A DNA stretch of 64,000 nt from Blumeriella jaapii. Taxonomy: Eukaryota; Ascomycota; Leotiomycetes; Helotiales; Drepanopezizaceae. Of the stretch, positions 50,701 to 63,350 are shown piece by piece; positions within the stretch are counted from its first letter, which is position 1, and each line of letters starts with the position of its first letter. The notes beneath the pieces are model-generated. The model searched no databases and was not told where the DNA came from. It was given only the letters and a program-made list of their open reading frames with translations. The position numbers and the translations under genes are program-made. Location: NCBI GenBank assembly GCA_009599575.1, contig VWND01000086.1, positions 62,001-126,000 on the forward strand, written 5' to 3'.

Positions 50701-53700
50701 TGAACGACCGACTTGAGAACCGTGATAGCATTCCGAATATGCATCCACTCTGTTCCTTCGAAGCACTCGCGCAGAGCAGTGTTGAAAGCCTGGTGCCACT
50801 TGACCAGTATGCTCTTGAATTCATCGTAACTAGCAAGGGTCTTTGGTTTGCCATTTTCCAGAACTTTGGCAAAGCCAGGTAGGTTTGCTCCAGTGCCCCA
50901 GGCTTCCTTCTCGTAGATCTTGCGATCGTCAAACCATCTGCTGAGATCCGTAAGCACAAGCTTGAGGAAACGGCCAAGATTTTCGGCTTCTCGAACGGTA
51001 CAGGTGAATATCATAGCACGTAGGCGATGTGCTCGAAATATTTGGCCGTATAGCTGCAAGGTTCTAAAATATGGTACGCCATTGTCGTGGAGAAATCTGA
51101 TCAGTTTAAAGCAGTATTCAGCATCGCTAGGAGAAAGAAGGAGTCGCGGCAGTAGACATTTCTCGAGGAAAGCTTCGTTGGCATGTTCGGGTTTGACGGT
51201 TTCCGGGAACCATAGTGCCTTATTCCGGAGCAGTCTGGTCTTTTTCTGGGCGAAGGCGTTCACCGAGGCTTTGTACTCCGCAATCAGGCCGTCACGTATT
51301 CCAGATAACGCCTTCTTCCTCTCTTCCTTCTTTGCAATTCCTGTTCGACTGGTATCCCCACGATGACTGAACAACTCTTTCAATTCGGCTGCTAGACGTG
51401 CATTCTCAACATCGTAACTGCTCTCTGGAATAGCTAAATCGCCCAGACTAGACGACCAGAAGATGGTGTAGAAATCGGGGGTGATGTACTTGAAAGAGCC
51501 TTCCGGCAGAGCAATTTGCACGCTAGTGATGATAGGCTCGAGGATGGTGTTGAAATCATCAGAAATAGCTGTTGGTGGACCAAAATCCTTGGCGTCTGTC
51601 GTCTGGGCACCTTCCACATCGTGGTCTCCATGAACGAGGTTTAGCTTTTCATCGCCCTTCATGCCATTCATATTTCCGCCATCCATAGCAATGTCACCGT
51701 CGTTGTCAACCGCGGCCGCTATTGGCGCAGCAGCTGCTGGGAGAGGACCATTCGATGTAGAAGACGAAGCAGCTGACCTGCGGTATGCCAGGCTAGGCCG
51801 TCCGATCAGGAATGCAAGTGCTGGATTCAAGCCGAACTCGTTCAGGAGTTCGGGAATGCCGGGTACAGATCGATCAAACTCCTCCACCGAAAGGTTGCTG
51901 CGAAGCAGCTCGAGGTACTGCGTGAGAGCTGCTTGCGTATCATCGATTATGGTCGCTAGCAGCTTGATGTGTGCGTCGCTGTCTGAGATGTTGAAAATTG
52001 CTGATTGTCGGTATTGAGCAATTGATATCAGAAGCTCACCGGCCAACTTGGAGTCTGTCAAGGCTTGCATGAGTCTGTTCGAAGTTCTTGTGGATTCAAA
52101 TCTCTTATCTTGCAGATTGATGAGGGTTTGTTTCTTCAGCAGTTCCCCACCGGTCATGGCAACCAGTTGGGCGTCTGTAAAATCGAGGTCTGGGACGATA
52201 CCAGACATCTGGGCAATGAGTTCCTTCAAAATTACCAGGTCCGTAGAGTTGCCCCGATAAATTTGGTCGTTGATATATCGAAGGATGGGAACCAAGTTCA
52301 GATTGCTGTATCGTTTGTAGACCTTCCCAGAAAATCGCGACAAGGCCATGAGCCAGGGACTTGGCAGAAGGGCATACTCGGCGTTGTTTCGATTTCTGCC
52401 CTTCGCACCAAGAGAGCTCATCAGTGACCAGACAAGTACGTCGTAGCCTAGTGGAGTGAACTGCTTCCCACACTCGACCACAACCTCTGTCAAGTTGGTG
52501 TATGCCTCAATCTGGGTAAGTGCGATGTTGAAGACAATGCCTGGAGCATGATGGGTAATCTTGGCCAGGGCTCGAGCCATTGGCGCCACATTGATCTTGC
52601 TGATTCGCTTCATAGTACTCAATGTTTCAAGTTTGGCTCTTGCAAAGGCGGTCCTCACTGCGGGCTGACGGCTTGTCGGACCTTCATACCACTCAGCATA
52701 GATGGAATACCTAGTAGCGATAGGGTAGAGGCTGAGCATGTTGTAAACCTCATTGGTCAAAGCCGATTCGGAAACCGTCATACTAAGAGCTGGAACGATC
52801 AATCTCTTGAGCAATTCTTGCCAGCGGTCGATGTTTTGTGGGGAACGATCAGTTCTGAGGCTGTGATGCCCAATTCGAGCAAGCTTTGTCAACAAAGCAG
52901 CGTCCTTGCCAATGCTCACACCAGATAAATTGAGAAAGGTGTTGCAGAGAATGAAGAGGTCATCCAGATTCCGGCAAACGGGAACGTTGTCTGCCCATTC
53001 TTCCCAGTAAAACCGATAATTAACATTAGCGTTGGTGTCGTACTTGTCTGGAAATGGCCATCGTAGCATGCCCCGAGTTGGCAACGCGGCAAGACGAATA
53101 TGGCCTTTCGCCACTCCAGCTTGATCTGCATCAGGCAATTTTCTTGGTGGACACTCCACGTCAACGTTCTTCGCTTCCTCTCGCACACGCGGGCTGAATT
53201 GCTCGTACACATCTTTGATCGAGTGTTGTAGAATTCGGTTCAGAAGAGGGATGAGCTCGGGGTATGCCTCGGGAAGCCAGGGGAAGCGGCCAAGCATGAA
53301 AAGTGCTTCAGGTATCGCACCGATAGTAAGCAGGCAAGTCAGTAACTGAACCTTCTGGTCTTCCGGCTCCTCTGATTTCACTTCTGACTCGTTTGTCGCT
53401 TTAGACGTTGCGTCGGATTTGGATGCAGCTTCACGATTTCGGCCGCCACCGGGGATCGTATCATCTGTCAGAGCGCTAGCATTGGCCAACGCATTCGTCG
53501 CTCCGCCGCCAGGGCGATTCAGTCTTTCCTTCTCCGCCAGTTCTGCAGCCCGTTTCTCCCTCACAGCCGGCATATCTTCATCTGATGGCCATAAGTGTGG
53601 GTACAGATCTCGTAGGGATATGAAGCCAATTTTGATGAGTAATGCAGTCAAGTATATCAGATTTGGCGGGAGACTATCATCCTCATCGCGAGCATCCGAG

Positions 53701-55129
53701 GTGTAGAACCGAAGCTTGAAGCCGAGTAGTTGGGCCGCAACACGGTTGCCGGGTGGAGGGAGTGTTCCGGTTTGTTCGATCCACTCGCGGTCAGAGGAAT
53801 CCTTATCGCCGCTACCTTTACTCGCGAGGATACGAGTTTTGGTTTCTTCGTCGAGAAGATGTCTGCCACCCAGCTCGAAATAAGCATCTAAGCCGACTTC
53901 CCGAGCTCGGTCCCAAAAGCGAGCGTCCCTCTCAAGACGCTCTTGCTTCCCTGTGATACTGTCTTCCTCTGTTGGCATCCAATGCGGCGATGTCGGTAGG
54001 GCCCAATTGGGAAGACCACTATGTCGCTCACCTTCCCGGTTCTCGTCTCTCGGCCACCAAGAACTGACCCGTAAGAATTTGACGAAAAAGCGAAATTGTT
54101 TGATCAGGACTGAGGCAAAGACATCCAACGTGATATCCAGGACTCTACCAACATCCAGATCGAAGGTCCCAATCAAGCCCTTGACTCTTTCAAATGCATC
54201 CTCCACAACTTCGCTGGAAGGTGGTTCGCTTCCACTTGTCGTAAATAATTCGGTGACAAGCTTTGAGTATCCCTCCGTCTCTTCCCGTAAGAGGTTGTAG
54301 TTTGCCTGTCGATAGAGCTGGTTGGTGGCTTGGCGGATGCTCATACGGTTGAAGGTATCTCGAGTCAGACCAGTGTCGATGAGAACCTTGTTGTCGAGCT
54401 TCTGGCGCATGATAGCAGGGGAGATTCCTGTGGCGATCAAGAAAGATCGGAGGGCTAAGTTGTTTACATCTTCATCTGATTCGAGAACCATGGAGAGTAT
54501 GTCGAGGAAAGAGGTCGGCGCATCGAAGCTTGGCTTAGAACCATCGACCGGCGCAGTGTCCGGTCCCAGAATCTCCTGTATGCACCTGCCAGCAGAGGCC
54601 GGGTCCAGACGTCCATCCAGGGCCGCACGAATAAGCTCTTGGAAGATTTCGGAAAGATCTGTGGTATCCTCGTCCTCAACGGCTCCTCTACCCTTGCTTG
54701 CCACCTCATGATGACCGGTACTGTCCCAGGCCGCAACACGCTCGTCCGTCAGGAAGACATAGTAGTAGGGCGCGGGATCTGGATCGATGACTGGACTTGA
54801 GATGTCGAAAGTTGGGGTCGGGGTCGGGGTCTGCGCGGGCGTTGGAGCTCTGCTCGCGGCTCGAGGAGGGGGAGGAGACATTGGGCCTGTGGGGGTCGCC
54901 CGTCCGTTCTTGGGATGTTGAGGTTGTGCGGACTATCGCGAGGATCGGTTCGACGACCTCGTCCTCCCCCTTGGCCTCCGCGACTCGATCTCCTAACTCC
55001 GTAAGGCATCTCGTTTCCTCTGTCATGCTGGGCCATGTTTGTGTTCTGCGGGCGATGCGGCGAGGGTCTGCCTTCTCCCATCTCACCGGGGCCTCCTCCG
55101 GGTCTCTTCCTCTTCCCGGCCGGCGGCAT
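47780..55129 (-). CDS. THO2: THO complex subunit Tho2
   Basis: A very large gene of about 2,433 residues, of the length usual for fungal Tho2. Exons are 50434-55129 and 47780-50385, across a 48-nt intron (GTACGT donor, ACAG acceptor, phase 2). The N-terminus (MPPAGKRKRPGGG, Gly/Arg-rich) leads into the long helical THOC2 N-terminal, middle and C-terminal Tho2 domains, ending near ENIAKREKGVREDLALTGNA. The tail after that is disordered and RS/RD/RE-rich, ending KRPRRG, as expected for RNA binding. Tho2 is the scaffold of the nuclear THO complex that couples transcription to mRNA export. Two frame breaks are inferred: near 54885-54888 (CAGGGCCC expected, CAGGCCC seen) and near 49395-49397 (one G too many). 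They cancel in length. Such breaks in a core gene point to assembly indels. It is divergent from MET2 with 525 nt between starts. Confidence 0.9.
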
Positions 55130-55654
55130 CTCCACCGCTAGATTGGGAGTCAATTAATCTCCGTACATGTATCGCGAACTGTTGACGGCGGAGCTTGCCT
55201 GCTAGTCTGTTAAAAACGAGGGGTGTCAAGAGCAAGAACACCAATGGCGCGAAGCAATGCGGTCGGGTGGAGATCGTCAATCGCCGTCGCAGTATGTGTT
55301 GGAAGAGAAGTGGGCGCGATCGCGACGTTGTGGAATGGTGATGATGAGCTTGTGAGGTGAGACTCTTTGGCTCGTTGGTTTAGTTTGTCGGCGTGGGGAC
55401 TTCAGCCCCGTCACTACTTAGCGCGTCGGCGCCACAGTTCAGTCCAGGCGTTCCGCCACAGTCAGCGTGACGAGAGACGAGGCTGCGAAAGACTGCGAGG
55501 CTGAAGTGGCTGAAAGCCGAAAGCTCAACCCCACCTTCAATTTCTTCAACCAGCAAGACACAACACTACCAAGGCCGACATATACTCTTTTCTGACTGCC
55601 CTTCTCTTTTGCGCGCCGCTTCATCGCTTCGTCAGCTTCGTCAACTCGGTCAAG
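55130..55654. promoter_or_regulatory. Divergent promoter region of THO2 and MET2
   Basis: A 525-nt gap that must hold both promoters. No TATA box or named regulator site is evident, and it lacks the GTACTGTAC motif found in most other gaps. Confidence 0.5.
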
Positions 55655-57285
55655 ATGGCCCATCATACTGACGCCAATGGCGCAAATCCGCTGCCCGCGC
55701 CCAGATTCGGTCAGTAGCCCTTTTCCGACGACCCTCCTACCCTTCCATGCGTGAAAGAAGGATAGATCGCTGAATACGTCCAAGAAAGAACGCATCAACA
55801 ACCCGAGAACCCATTCGCCGCTCTGATCCCGGATCAGACCATCGCGATCATTCCCTCTTTCACGCTGGAGTCGGGCGTAACACTACACAAGGTCCCGTTG
55901 GCGTACAGCACAAGAGGAAAACTCTCTCCCGGCCGGGACAATGCGATGGTCATCTGTCATGCCTTGACGGGCAGCGCGGACGTCGGCGACTGGTGGGGAC
56001 CTCTACTTGGAGGACCGGGGCGGGCCTTCGATGTCTCGAGGTTCTTCGTGATCTGTATGAACAGTTTGGGAAGTCCTTACGGGAGCGCCAGTCCCGTCAC
56101 TTGCAAAGACGGGGACCCGAAGAATGAGAGATACGGCCCGGAATTCCCGTTAACTACAATCAGAGACGATGTCAAGTACGCTTGTCATGCTGCTCTCCCC
56201 GGCATGCACTAACGGTACGCAGTCTGCACAAATTGCTCCTCGACGAGCTAGGAGTCCGACAAGTCGCTGCCGTCATCGGCGGCTCTATGGGAGGCATGTT
56301 GGTTCTGGAATGGGCATATTTTGGCAAGGACTACGTTCGATGCATCGTACCCATTGCAACGTCGAGTCGGCATAGCGCTTGGGGTATCAGCTGGGGAGAG
56401 GCCCAGCGACAAAGCATCTACGCGGACCCCAAATACGACGACGGGTACTACCCGTTCTCGGATCCGCCCACAGCCGGCCTAGGTGCTGCCCGTATGTCAG
56501 CTCTTCTCACGTACCGAAGCCGAAACTCCTTCGAGTCAAGGTTTGGCAGAAACACACCAGATGCGGCAAAGAAACAGACGATCAGTCAGGATCAGCACCC
56601 TTCGAGCCCTTCAGAAATCCATCTCGCTATCCATAACGACGGCCACCGCTCGAAAAGAACGTCGCTCTCCAGACCGGGGAGCTCTGCCGACCTCTCAAGC
56701 CCGTCGACACAAGCAAGCGGTAATCCATCGGATCTCACCGATCCCCAATTCCACGGCGCCACGCCTGTAGCCTCGCCTTCATCAACCGAGCGTAAACGAG
56801 GAACCTCAACATACTTCTCCGCGCAATCTTATCTGCGTTACCAAGGCGCAAAATTCGTGAAGCGCTTCGATGGGAACTGCTACATCGCCATCACCCGCAA
56901 ACTCGACACGCACGATGTCTCCCGTTACCGGGTGTCGTCCGATTCCGCGACGCCAATCGCCGACGCTCTCGCTCAGATCCAACAACCGACGCTCGTCCTT
57001 GGCATCGAGAGCGACGGCCTCTTTACGTTCGACGAGCAGAAGGAAATCGCGGCCTCGATTCCCGGCGCGAGGCTACGGAAGATCGACTCCCCCGAGGGTC
57101 ACGATGCGTTCTTGCTGCAGTTCGAGCAGGTCAACAGGCACATTCTTGATTTCTTGCAGGATGTATTGCCGGACATCATGGATGCGCCGGGACGAGAGGA
57201 TGTCGTGGCCGAGGTGGGCGTAGGCGCCGTCACGAAGAACAGCACATTTGGCGAGGCGGAGGTCGAAGATATTACTGCGTGGTGA
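55655..57285 (+). CDS. MET2: Homoserine O-acetyltransferase
   Basis: Three exons (55655-55709, 55785-56175, 56223-57285) give 502 residues. The protein is an alpha/beta hydrolase-fold acyltransferase of the MetX/Met2 type: FTLESGVTLHKVPLAYST, CHALTGSADVGDWWGPLLG, NSLGSPYGSASP, and the nucleophile elbow GGSMGG with S170. The triad is completed by D413 (GIESDGLFTF) and H442 (PEGHDAFL). The Ser-rich insertion of about 90 residues after SRNSFESRFG is typical of fungal members. It transfers acetyl from acetyl-CoA to homoserine in methionine synthesis; the close relative serine O-acetyltransferase cannot be fully excluded. The first intron acceptor (CCAAG) is the least certain junction, chosen by phase; the second (GTACGC...GCAG) restores DDVNLHKLLLDELG. 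Confidence 0.92.
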
Positions 57286-57751
57286 TCGGGCTGAGACCAG
57301 CGAGGGCGTAGACGCTATCAGCTTAGTATACCCCACAAGCAATGCTCTTGGGCAAAACGAACACACCATAACGGTCTCAAATGCTGTGACGTGAATACGA
57401 GAGTCTGCTGGTGTGCAAGGAGATATCGTTAGTTCAGTACACAGTCTACTGACTCGGGGTAAACTGCACTATTGAGCCCATCACACCCTTTCCCTTCCCG
57501 GGTTTGTGAATGCTACATATAGCCAAGTCCAAGGTCTACTACGTAACATTTCGTCAGTTCCATTCCACAAACCATGGATACCATCACGTGCCTGTGCCCA
57601 CGGAGAGAAGCCGTGTTCCCGCTTTCTGCAAAAGCTGTAAGGTGAAGAAGTAAGAAGGTGAAGAAGTAAGAAGGCGAAGAAGTATTAAGGTGTTTCCAGC
57701 ACCGTACATAAAAGGATACAAACGCGCACGGCCTTTCTGCACAGGTGAATG

Positions 57752-57806
57752 AATACCTACCTAGGTACCTACCTACCTACCTACCTAGGTACCTACCAGG
57801 TAGGTA
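57752..57806. repeat. TACC/TAGG palindromic simple repeat
   Basis: Tandem TACC and CTAGGTAC units form a nearly perfect inverted arrangement, ending in CAGGTAGGTAG. It is related in composition to the GTAC-containing palindromes around it. Confidence 0.8.
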
Positions 57807-58296
57807 GCAATCCCATTTCGTCAAAGGTGAATCAACAGCCTCCCTCCCTCCCTGGCGAGAAGTGAATCCCCTCACAGAGTCTAACCCACAACATCACTGC
57901 CTCACTCCCTCACTCCCCGCTTTGTTATCATTCATTCATTCATTCACTCACTCATTCATTCACTTATTCGTTCACTCATTCACTCATTCCTCCCCTTCGC
58001 GAAATCGAGGCAGAGAGGGAGGGTACTGTATGTATGTATGTACTGTACTATACTGTACTGTACCCATCCCTATAAGAACCTCGACAATGCGCCCCCCTCA
58101 CGTTTGTTCTCGCAGACACCACCACAGGCAGGCAACAGTTCACTGGTACAAGATGCGAGTGAGCGAGAAGAGCAGCAGCCCGGCCGTTGCATAGGTATCT
58201 GGCGAGAACAAATCACCATCACTAGACCCATCCGTGATCTCACACCATCATCACATCATCACATCATCATGAGAATGAAAGCATTTTCTCCAGAGA

Positions 58297-58355
58297 TAGA
58301 TAGATAGATAGATAGATCTCACATCGAGAAAGAGAAATAGATAGATAGATAGATA
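58297..58355. repeat. GATA microsatellite
   Basis: Two runs of GATA units, at about 58297-58317 and 58338-58355, are separated by a short GA-rich spacer. Confidence 0.85.
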
Positions 58356-59536
58356 AATAGGTAGGGATCTGCAATCCGGATAAACGAACGTCCCAAGGAA
58401 AATAACGAGACGAAAAATTGGCAGTGGTGAGAGAAATGACGGTACTGTACTGTACGATCGATATTATATACAGTGCCCTGGCGAGATGGTGAATCGGTAT
58501 CGGTTTGTAAAGTGCTGTACTTACTGTACTTACTGTACTGTACAGGGAGTTGCTGTCTTTGTTTTTTGCGGCAGGATTCCACTCGGGTACATACATACAT
58601 ACATACCTACCTAAAGTAGTAAACACCATGAAAGATCAATAGCAGCAGCAGCAGCAGAAGCAGCGTGCACAGATAGAACCCAAGTGAACGCAAAAAGCAA
58701 CGCGATGTCAACAGCCACAGATTGCTGGTACGCGATCCTGGTGATTCGCAAACGACGATTCGAAGACTCGCACGGATCCTGCTTTGCTTTGCTCTGCTCT
58801 GCTCTGCTCCGCTCTTCACCAGCTGGGTCCTCCTAATTCCCTAATTCCATGCCCAAGCCCTTTCTCTCGCTTCCGAAGTTCCGCTGGGCTCACAAGGAGG
58901 GAGGGCGGGGGAAAGGGAAAGCGAGACGAAGAGAGCGGCCAAGACGAGTAAGTACTGTACCTACCTAAGGAAAGTAGGAGGCAAAGATCGGAAAAGAGAG
59001 AGAGAGAGAGGAGAGGGGTGATGAAGCAAGCCACCAGCGGCGTCCAACTGCCGGTACTCTGGAGGAACTCCTCGAGATCAGTGCCAGTTAAATCTTGATA
59101 TTAGCATTCAATCCAATCCAATCCAATCTTCCCTTGCGTTCCATCCCATCCCAGAACTAGCTTTACCCCACAGGCCAGCCACCGCTTTTCCCTCATGTCC
59201 CAAAATCCAGGGCCCTCGACCTACCCTACCCTTACAGCATTGGAGGCTATGTTGAATCGAAGTATATACATGCGAAATCGGAGCCCTGGTCGTCGCCCAC
59301 CCTCGAAACGCCACACCCTTTTAACCACAGTGATTACCGCTTGCTACCATCGTTGCAAATGCTCTGCTCGTCACCTCGTGCCGCCACCATCCCTGCCGTG
59401 GCCTCCAACCCTTTCCTTGTCCCTGGCAACCAAAAGTCGTCCATCTGTCGTGGGAACAGGCTCCTCGTGGTGACAGCTTGATGCTTCGTCGCTCACTCGC
59501 CGCGTGCGTTCCATCGCCTCGTGTCGCCGAGTCGGT

Positions 59537-61838
59537 CTACGCAACAGTCGTCGCCGCCTGCGCCTCGACACTCTCGAGAGGCGTCGTCGGCGCACTGTGA
59601 AAGTCATCGCTCTCCTCCTTCGACTCCTCACGCTTGATCTCCACCGCGTCGGATCGCGTGGTGGCGGGCGTGATGCCATCCATGTGCTCGATCTCCAGCT
59701 CGTGCGCAACTCGGGACTCGAACGAGCCTGAAAATGGAGTTTCTGTCATGGGCGTCTCTCTCGTTTCCGTCCTCTCGAGGTCTTCCAGTACGATCGGTGT
59801 CTCGATGGCGGGAATCGGCGTCGTAGGCTCAAGCTCGACGCTCTTCTCCCGTTCAACCTCAACCCCCTTCCGCGCGTTATCAAGGCTTTCCCGTGCCCAC
59901 TCATGGCTTCCTCTCTTCACCCCGTGACTCTCCACCTCCTCGAAGGCATCTTTCACCGCATCCGAGATGATCAGGGGGCTCCTCCCACTCGCCTGATCCA
60001 CCATCCCCTTGCGGGCCCGGTTCCTGGCCGGCAACGGCGGCGGCGGCGGCCTCTTGGGGATGTTGACCAGCCCGCCTCGCGCCTTGATCGCTTGTGGTGT
60101 GATCAGCTGCGCGTGCGCGGACGCAGCTTCGAGGATCACGGGCTCTTCCTCCTCGTACTCGTCTTCCTCGTCGGTCGTGTTGTCGATTTGGAGATTCACG
60201 TTGGTCGTGTCGATGGACAGAGTCCGGCGCTCGGTGCTGGAGCGCCCACGCGGGCTATCGTTGTTCACGGTCGTGCCGGAGAACTCGTCGCTCTGATTCA
60301 GGCGGCGGAGAGAGCTGAGGTCTACCTTGGTGTAGTCGACCTCTTCGGGTTCAATCATGGCGGGCTTCTCCTCCTCTTCGATGATCAGCTTGCTCTGGTC
60401 GCTCCTACTAGGGCTGGTGTTGGGCGAGAGCCGGTCGTCTGTCTGCGTGGCCATCTCGCTGGTTTGGACAGCCTTGTCGCAGCTTGTCCGGGTGCGGTAG
60501 CTGCGACTCGACATGTAACTCTCGCGGTTGCTCCGGTTCGTCGTCAGGGTGTCCAGGCTCAGACGATGGTATCTGGGATACATCGGACTGGTTGGGCTGG
60601 GGTTGAACTCGAACTGCGTGCTCGGAGGTCTGCTCTGGGACCCGGCTTCCCGAATCTCGAAGCCCTCTGCCTCCAACGCTAACACGCCATACGGGTCGGG
60701 ATCATCCGGCTCGGGGAGACCAAACACTGGCGTGACGGGGGTCCGCGATCCTGGCTCGTCGACATTGACGTCGCCGGGCGCCGGTTGCCCCTCGAGCTCC
60801 TCCATCAAGGCCCGGTCCACATCCCTCCGACCTTCCGCGGCTTTGACCGTCTCCATCAGCATCTTGAGCTCGAAGGGCGGATGGCGCACCTGGCCCGCGA
60901 GGATCGCTGCCACGCCTATCTTCTGCCCATAGAATCGTTCGTTCTCGTCGTTTCGCTCGATCACCACCGTCCCGTCGAGCTGGACGCCCGCATAGAAACC
61001 GCGCGACTTGAGGTACGTGAAGACGGGGCGACTGTCGACGGTTAGCGCCACGCATGGGAGATCTGCCGAGAGTCGCGGTGCGTACTTGGCCTGCTTCCAC
61101 ATGCCATCGTTCTCCAGGAGCCCGCCGACACCCACCGGTCCCGCCACGGCCGATATCTCCCCGCCGAGCGTCGCCCTGACCTTGGTGAAGGCGTCGAGCG
61201 CCTTGCGATTGTTGATGACCACGACGCAATCATAGATATCCACGCCGACCAGAAAGCCCAACCCGGCCGTGTGCAGCAGAATGCCGGAGGGCGGGCTCCA
61301 CTCCCCATTCTCTTTCCGGGCGATGAGCACGCCCGACCCCCCGGCGCCGGACACCCACAGGCCCGTCCGCATCGTGGTGAAGATGGCGAGCCCGACGGCA
61401 TCTCGGATCACCTGCTCGGGGATCTTCTTCAGGACGCGCTGCGTGCCCTGGGGGCCGGCGCCGGTCGGGCGGCGGTCGTCGTCGGCGTCGAAGCCATCCT
61501 CTGCGCTCTCGTCAGTCCGGGTTCCTGGCGCCCGAGGCCGCCGGGGCCGGCCAGCCATGGGCCACACTCACTGCAGAACGAGCGCAGGATGCGCGCGGCT
61601 TTGTCCGACTCCTTGTCCAGCGTCGTCGGCCAGAAGGCTTCGGATCCGATTCGATTCGCGAGCCGGTTGACGGGCGCGCCGACTGCGGCGTGGTTAGCAG
61701 GGACTCGTCACACTTCCAGCCCACGCAGGCGTTGCGAGACGCACGTTGATCGGCCCATCCCCAGGCCTTGTCGAAGCGCTTCTTGCTGCTGGTCTTCGTC
61801 CGGTCCCACGAGGGGAGCATCGAGGTCACGCGCTGCAT
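59537..61838 (-). CDS. SYLF/Ysc84-type lipid-binding protein without SH3
   Basis: Three exons (61745-61838, 61572-61682, 59537-61500) give 722 residues. The start MQRVTSMLPSWDRTK and the junctions ADQ/LGAPVNRLANRIGSEAFWP and ILRSFC/KDGFDADDD are supported by phase and family conservation. Residues about 85-290 are the SYLF (Ysc84 actin-binding) domain: LKKIPEQVIRDAVGLAIFT, GSGVLIARKENGEWSPPSG, VGVDIYDCVVVIN, GFYAGVQLDGTVVIERNDEN. In yeast and animals this domain binds phosphoinositides and actin and works in endocytosis. Yeast Lsb3 and Ysc84 carry a C-terminal SH3; here the C-terminal 400 residues are disordered and acidic, with a proline-rich PKRPPPPPLPAR segment that could itself be an SH3 ligand. 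An endocytic or membrane-trafficking role is inferred. Confidence 0.9.
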
Positions 61839-61859
61839 CGTGACGGGTGGCCGTTCATC

Positions 61860-61962
61860 CGGGCGAGGAGGAGGAGGAGGAGGACGAGGAGGAGGACGAC
61901 GAGGACGACGAGGACGACGAGGACAACGACGACGACAACGACGACGACGACGACGACAACCG
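61860..61962. repeat. GGA/GAC trinucleotide tract upstream of SYLF gene
   Basis: GGA units grade into GAC/GAC-AAC units on the + strand, beginning about 22 nt upstream of the SYLF start codon, so in its probable 5' leader or core promoter. Confidence 0.85.
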
Positions 61963-62850
61963 AGCCTCACGATGCGCTCGGGACCGAGCCATATATCGAG
62001 CGGAGCGCGGATGGGAGCGGAGCGCGGGACTGGCGGCCGGTGTTGGGAGATGGAGAGATCAGACTGCGCTTGGGGCGGGCAGACATGGATGGATGGCATT
62101 TATCAGTGATCGACGTGGATGATGCGGAGGGCCGGCATCTCGGGTAGCGAGGGCGCCAGGGCCAGGGCCAGGGCCATTGTTGTTGCCAGGGCTGGCGGGC
62201 GGGCGAGCGGCTGGGCGAGTGGGCAGGCGGAGGGCGTGACTATGTGATTACGTGATTACGCATCCGGCATGTCGGCTTCATTTCCGGCTTCGAGATCCCG
62301 GCTGTTGCAAACCGCATCACGTGTCAAAACATCACGTGTACAGTGCACGTGCAGCAGATGCGTGGGCGGAGATGGAGGGCGGCACGACGACCGCCCATGG
62401 GCGCACTCAGGTGGGCAAGAAAGGCACAGCGAGGGTGGGTGTATGTGCACGTACGGTCCTGTGCTGTGCTGTGCTCGCTGTGCTGTGCTGACGCTCAGAT
62501 GCACTGGGGGCAACTCGAGGCGCGAGGAAGTTAAGTGGAGGTGCGGGAGGGAGCGAGGGATGGCGATTCCGAAAGTCTGGACGGTGGACCCCTGGTGTAG
62601 ATCATGGGCAGGACGGTGTGTGTAGCACAATACGGTACATACATACACCGTACAGTATGTACATACAGACTGACCGCATGTACAGACACACCGCACCGTC
62701 AGTACCGTCGAGACGCGGGTGTGCATGGCATGGCTCCCTGGGGCCATGTGTTGGTGCACTGGGGGACGTCTCCGTCCGACGAAGGAGAGCCCGCCTTTGC
62801 ACACCAAGTATCATCATCATATCGCCCGAAGAGAGCCAGATGTGACGGTG
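61963..62850. other. Intergenic DNA upstream of minisatellite, no gene seen
   Basis: Contains CAGGGC repeats near 62158-62180, TGTGCTGTGCTCGC repeats near 62462-62490 and GTACATAC/GTACAGTATGTAC palindromes near 62633-62665. No supportable gene. Confidence 0.5.
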
Positions 62851-63350
62851 TTGTGGATGCTGTGGAGATTGTGGGTACTGTGGATACTGTGGATAATGTG
62901 GGTATTGTAGATAGTGCGGATAGTGTAGATCGTATAGATAGTGTACACAGAAGATAGCGTGGATAGCGTGGATAGTGTGGATAGTGTGTATGTACTGTGC
63001 TGTAGATACTGTACTGTAGAATATGTCCTGTAGATATTGTCAACACTGTAACTGTAAACACTGTAAACACTGTAAACACTGTAAACACTGTAAACACTGT
63101 AAACACTGTAAACACTGTAAACACTGTAAACACTGTAAACACTGTAAACACTGTAAACACTGTAAACACTGTAAACACTGTAGATACGGTAGATACGGTA
63201 GATATTGTAGAAACTGTACTGTACAGTAGATTTTGTCCACATTATAAATACTGTCCTGTAGATACTGTCCTGTAGATAACGTCCTGTAGATACTGTCCTG
63301 TAGATACTGTCTTGTAGATACTGTCCACACTGTAAACACTGTCCACACTA
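62851..63350. repeat. 9-bp minisatellite, TGTAAACAC core
   Basis: The whole stretch is built from 9-bp units of the form GTR-RAY-ACT. The centre (about 63053-63180) has roughly 14 perfect tandem copies of TGTAAACAC. Both flanks are the same unit with substitutions (TGTGGATAC, TGTAGATAC, TGTCCTGTAGA). Because nine is a multiple of three, long repeat-only frames exist on both strands; they are not evidence for proteins. There are no unique spacers, so this is not a CRISPR-like array. GTACTGTA sites are embedded at 63011 and 63216. Confidence 0.9.

Larger units (their letters stand above)
57286..59536. other. Convergent intergenic region, microsatellite-rich
   Basis: No gene is supported. Contents: a 17-bp repeat of AAGGTGAAGAAGTAAG type near 57640-57690; a TACC/TAGG palindromic tract at about 57752-57806; a TTCA/TCAC repeat at about 57928-57988; GTACTGTAC at 58040, 58055, 58442, 58535 and 58952; GATA repeats at 58297-58355; a CATA repeat near 58586-58605; CAGCAG near 58642-58665; and a GA repeat near 58996-59013. 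Confidence 0.7.

Noticed and set aside
62699..63229. Repeat proteins of CKH, VFT or YSV units
   Set aside because: Translations of the 9-bp minisatellite on both strands; no unique sequence, start or end.
62851..63350. CRISPR-like repeat array
   Set aside because: Units are directly tandem with no spacers, and the DNA is eukaryotic.
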